A stretch of 64,000 nucleotides of DNA, taken from NCBI GenBank assembly GCA_022484805.1, contig JAKVKP010000004.1, positions 104,981-168,980 on the forward strand, written 5' to 3'. The notes under the pieces were generated by a model. The model worked only from the letters and a program-made list of their open reading frames with translations. It was not told the origin of the DNA and did no database searches. Made by a program: the position numbers and the translations under genes. Of this stretch, positions 63,942 to 64,000 are shown piece by piece. Positions within the stretch are counted from its first letter, which is position 1. Every line of letters starts with the position of its first letter. The stretch comes from Streptococcaceae bacterium (GTDB lineage Bacteria > Bacillota > Bacilli > Lactobacillales > Streptococcaceae).

Positions 63942-64000
63942 ATGGCAAAATATGATGCAGAGTTTAAATTTCAAGTAGTACAAGCGTACATAGATGGAAA
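63942..64000 (+). CDS. IS3-family transposase OrfA, partial
   Basis: Only the first ~19 codons are inside the window. They read MAKYDAEFKFQVVQAYIDG, the start of the helix-turn-helix found in OrfA proteins of IS150-like elements. The gene continues past 64000, so completeness cannot be judged. Confidence 0.75.
   Translation, partial: MAKYDAEFKFQVVQAYIDG

Larger units (their letters stand above)
63890..64000 (+). mobile_element. Left end of an IS3-family (IS150-like) insertion sequence, cut by the window edge
   Basis: The end TGTTGTGAACCCC resembles terminal repeats of IS150-group elements. A 16-bp perfect hairpin (63897-63912 with 63920-63935) followed by TTTTT lies between the tip and the transposase, where it can block transcription from outside and also terminate the activase transcript. 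The right end is outside the window. Confidence 0.75.

Overview
The window is AT-rich DNA from a low-GC Firmicute, most likely a member of the Lactobacillales. The evidence is the cggR-gap-pgk-tpiA-eno glycolytic block, a WalRK operon with yycH and yycI, PTS components, a DUF3290/DUF421 pair, a DUF4828 protein, class III fructose-1,6-bisphosphatase and consistent Shine-Dalgarno spacing. I cannot name the genus from sequence alone. Almost everything is ordinary chromosome. The only mobile gene seen is the start of an IS3-type transposase at the right edge.

Layout. 219-3118: a small membrane protein and three unrecognised genes, including a coiled-coil protein next to an acidic-linker protein. 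3297-4592: a purine (xanthine/uracil family) permease. 4645-9322: a minus-strand glycan operon (rfbD, an Alg14/Alg13-like pair, three family-2 glycosyltransferases). 9533-12012: a split ThrE-type exporter and a diacylglycerol-kinase-like lipid kinase. 12089-16879: walR-walK-yycH-yycI. 17190-20372: a glutamine-type ABC transporter. 20672-26267: DegV, an SGNH hydrolase with a DUF2140 partner, a hemolysin III protein, an alpha carbonic anhydrase lipoprotein, and DUF421/DUF3290. 26417-32334: eno and the cggR-gap-pgk-tpiA operon. 32604-35742: proC with a fused receptor-permease ABC transporter. 36088-45725: guaB, a degV broken by one stop codon, tRNA-Arg(CCT), a YfmL-like helicase, an oxidoreductase, DUF4828 and DUF402 genes, mutY, recX and an RlmD-type methyltransferase. 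45771-53178: an alpha-glucoside PTS locus. 53248-59420: a gluconeogenic module (PPDK, its bifunctional regulator, a CcpN-like repressor, class III FBPase). 59556-63869: a Pfl2/PflD-type glycyl radical enzyme, a DeoR regulator and the activase. 63890-64000: left end of an IS.

How the genes fit together. The window holds the lower half of glycolysis and the enzymes that reverse it. gap, pgk, tpiA and eno run from a CggR-controlled promoter and an eno promoter. PPDK and FBPase III are transcribed from overlapping divergent promoters next to a CcpN-like regulator and the PPDK kinase/phosphatase. Sugar enters through an alpha-glucoside PTS whose promoter carries a near-consensus cre site. The glycyl radical enzyme locus offers an anaerobic branch.

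The most unusual structure is between eno and tpiA. The last 53 coding bases, the stop codon and 4 further bases of tpiA are repeated perfectly (60 bp) 220 bp downstream. The 160 bp between the copies can fold as an H-type pseudoknot. This looks like a tiny element that inserted at the 3' end of tpiA and regenerated the gene tail. Other points worth a look are intrinsic terminators placed inside operons (walR/walK, gap/pgk, araC/EIIA), paired palindromes in the gap and eno leaders, a purine permease whose mRNA appears leaderless, and an activase without the usual auxiliary iron-sulfur insert.
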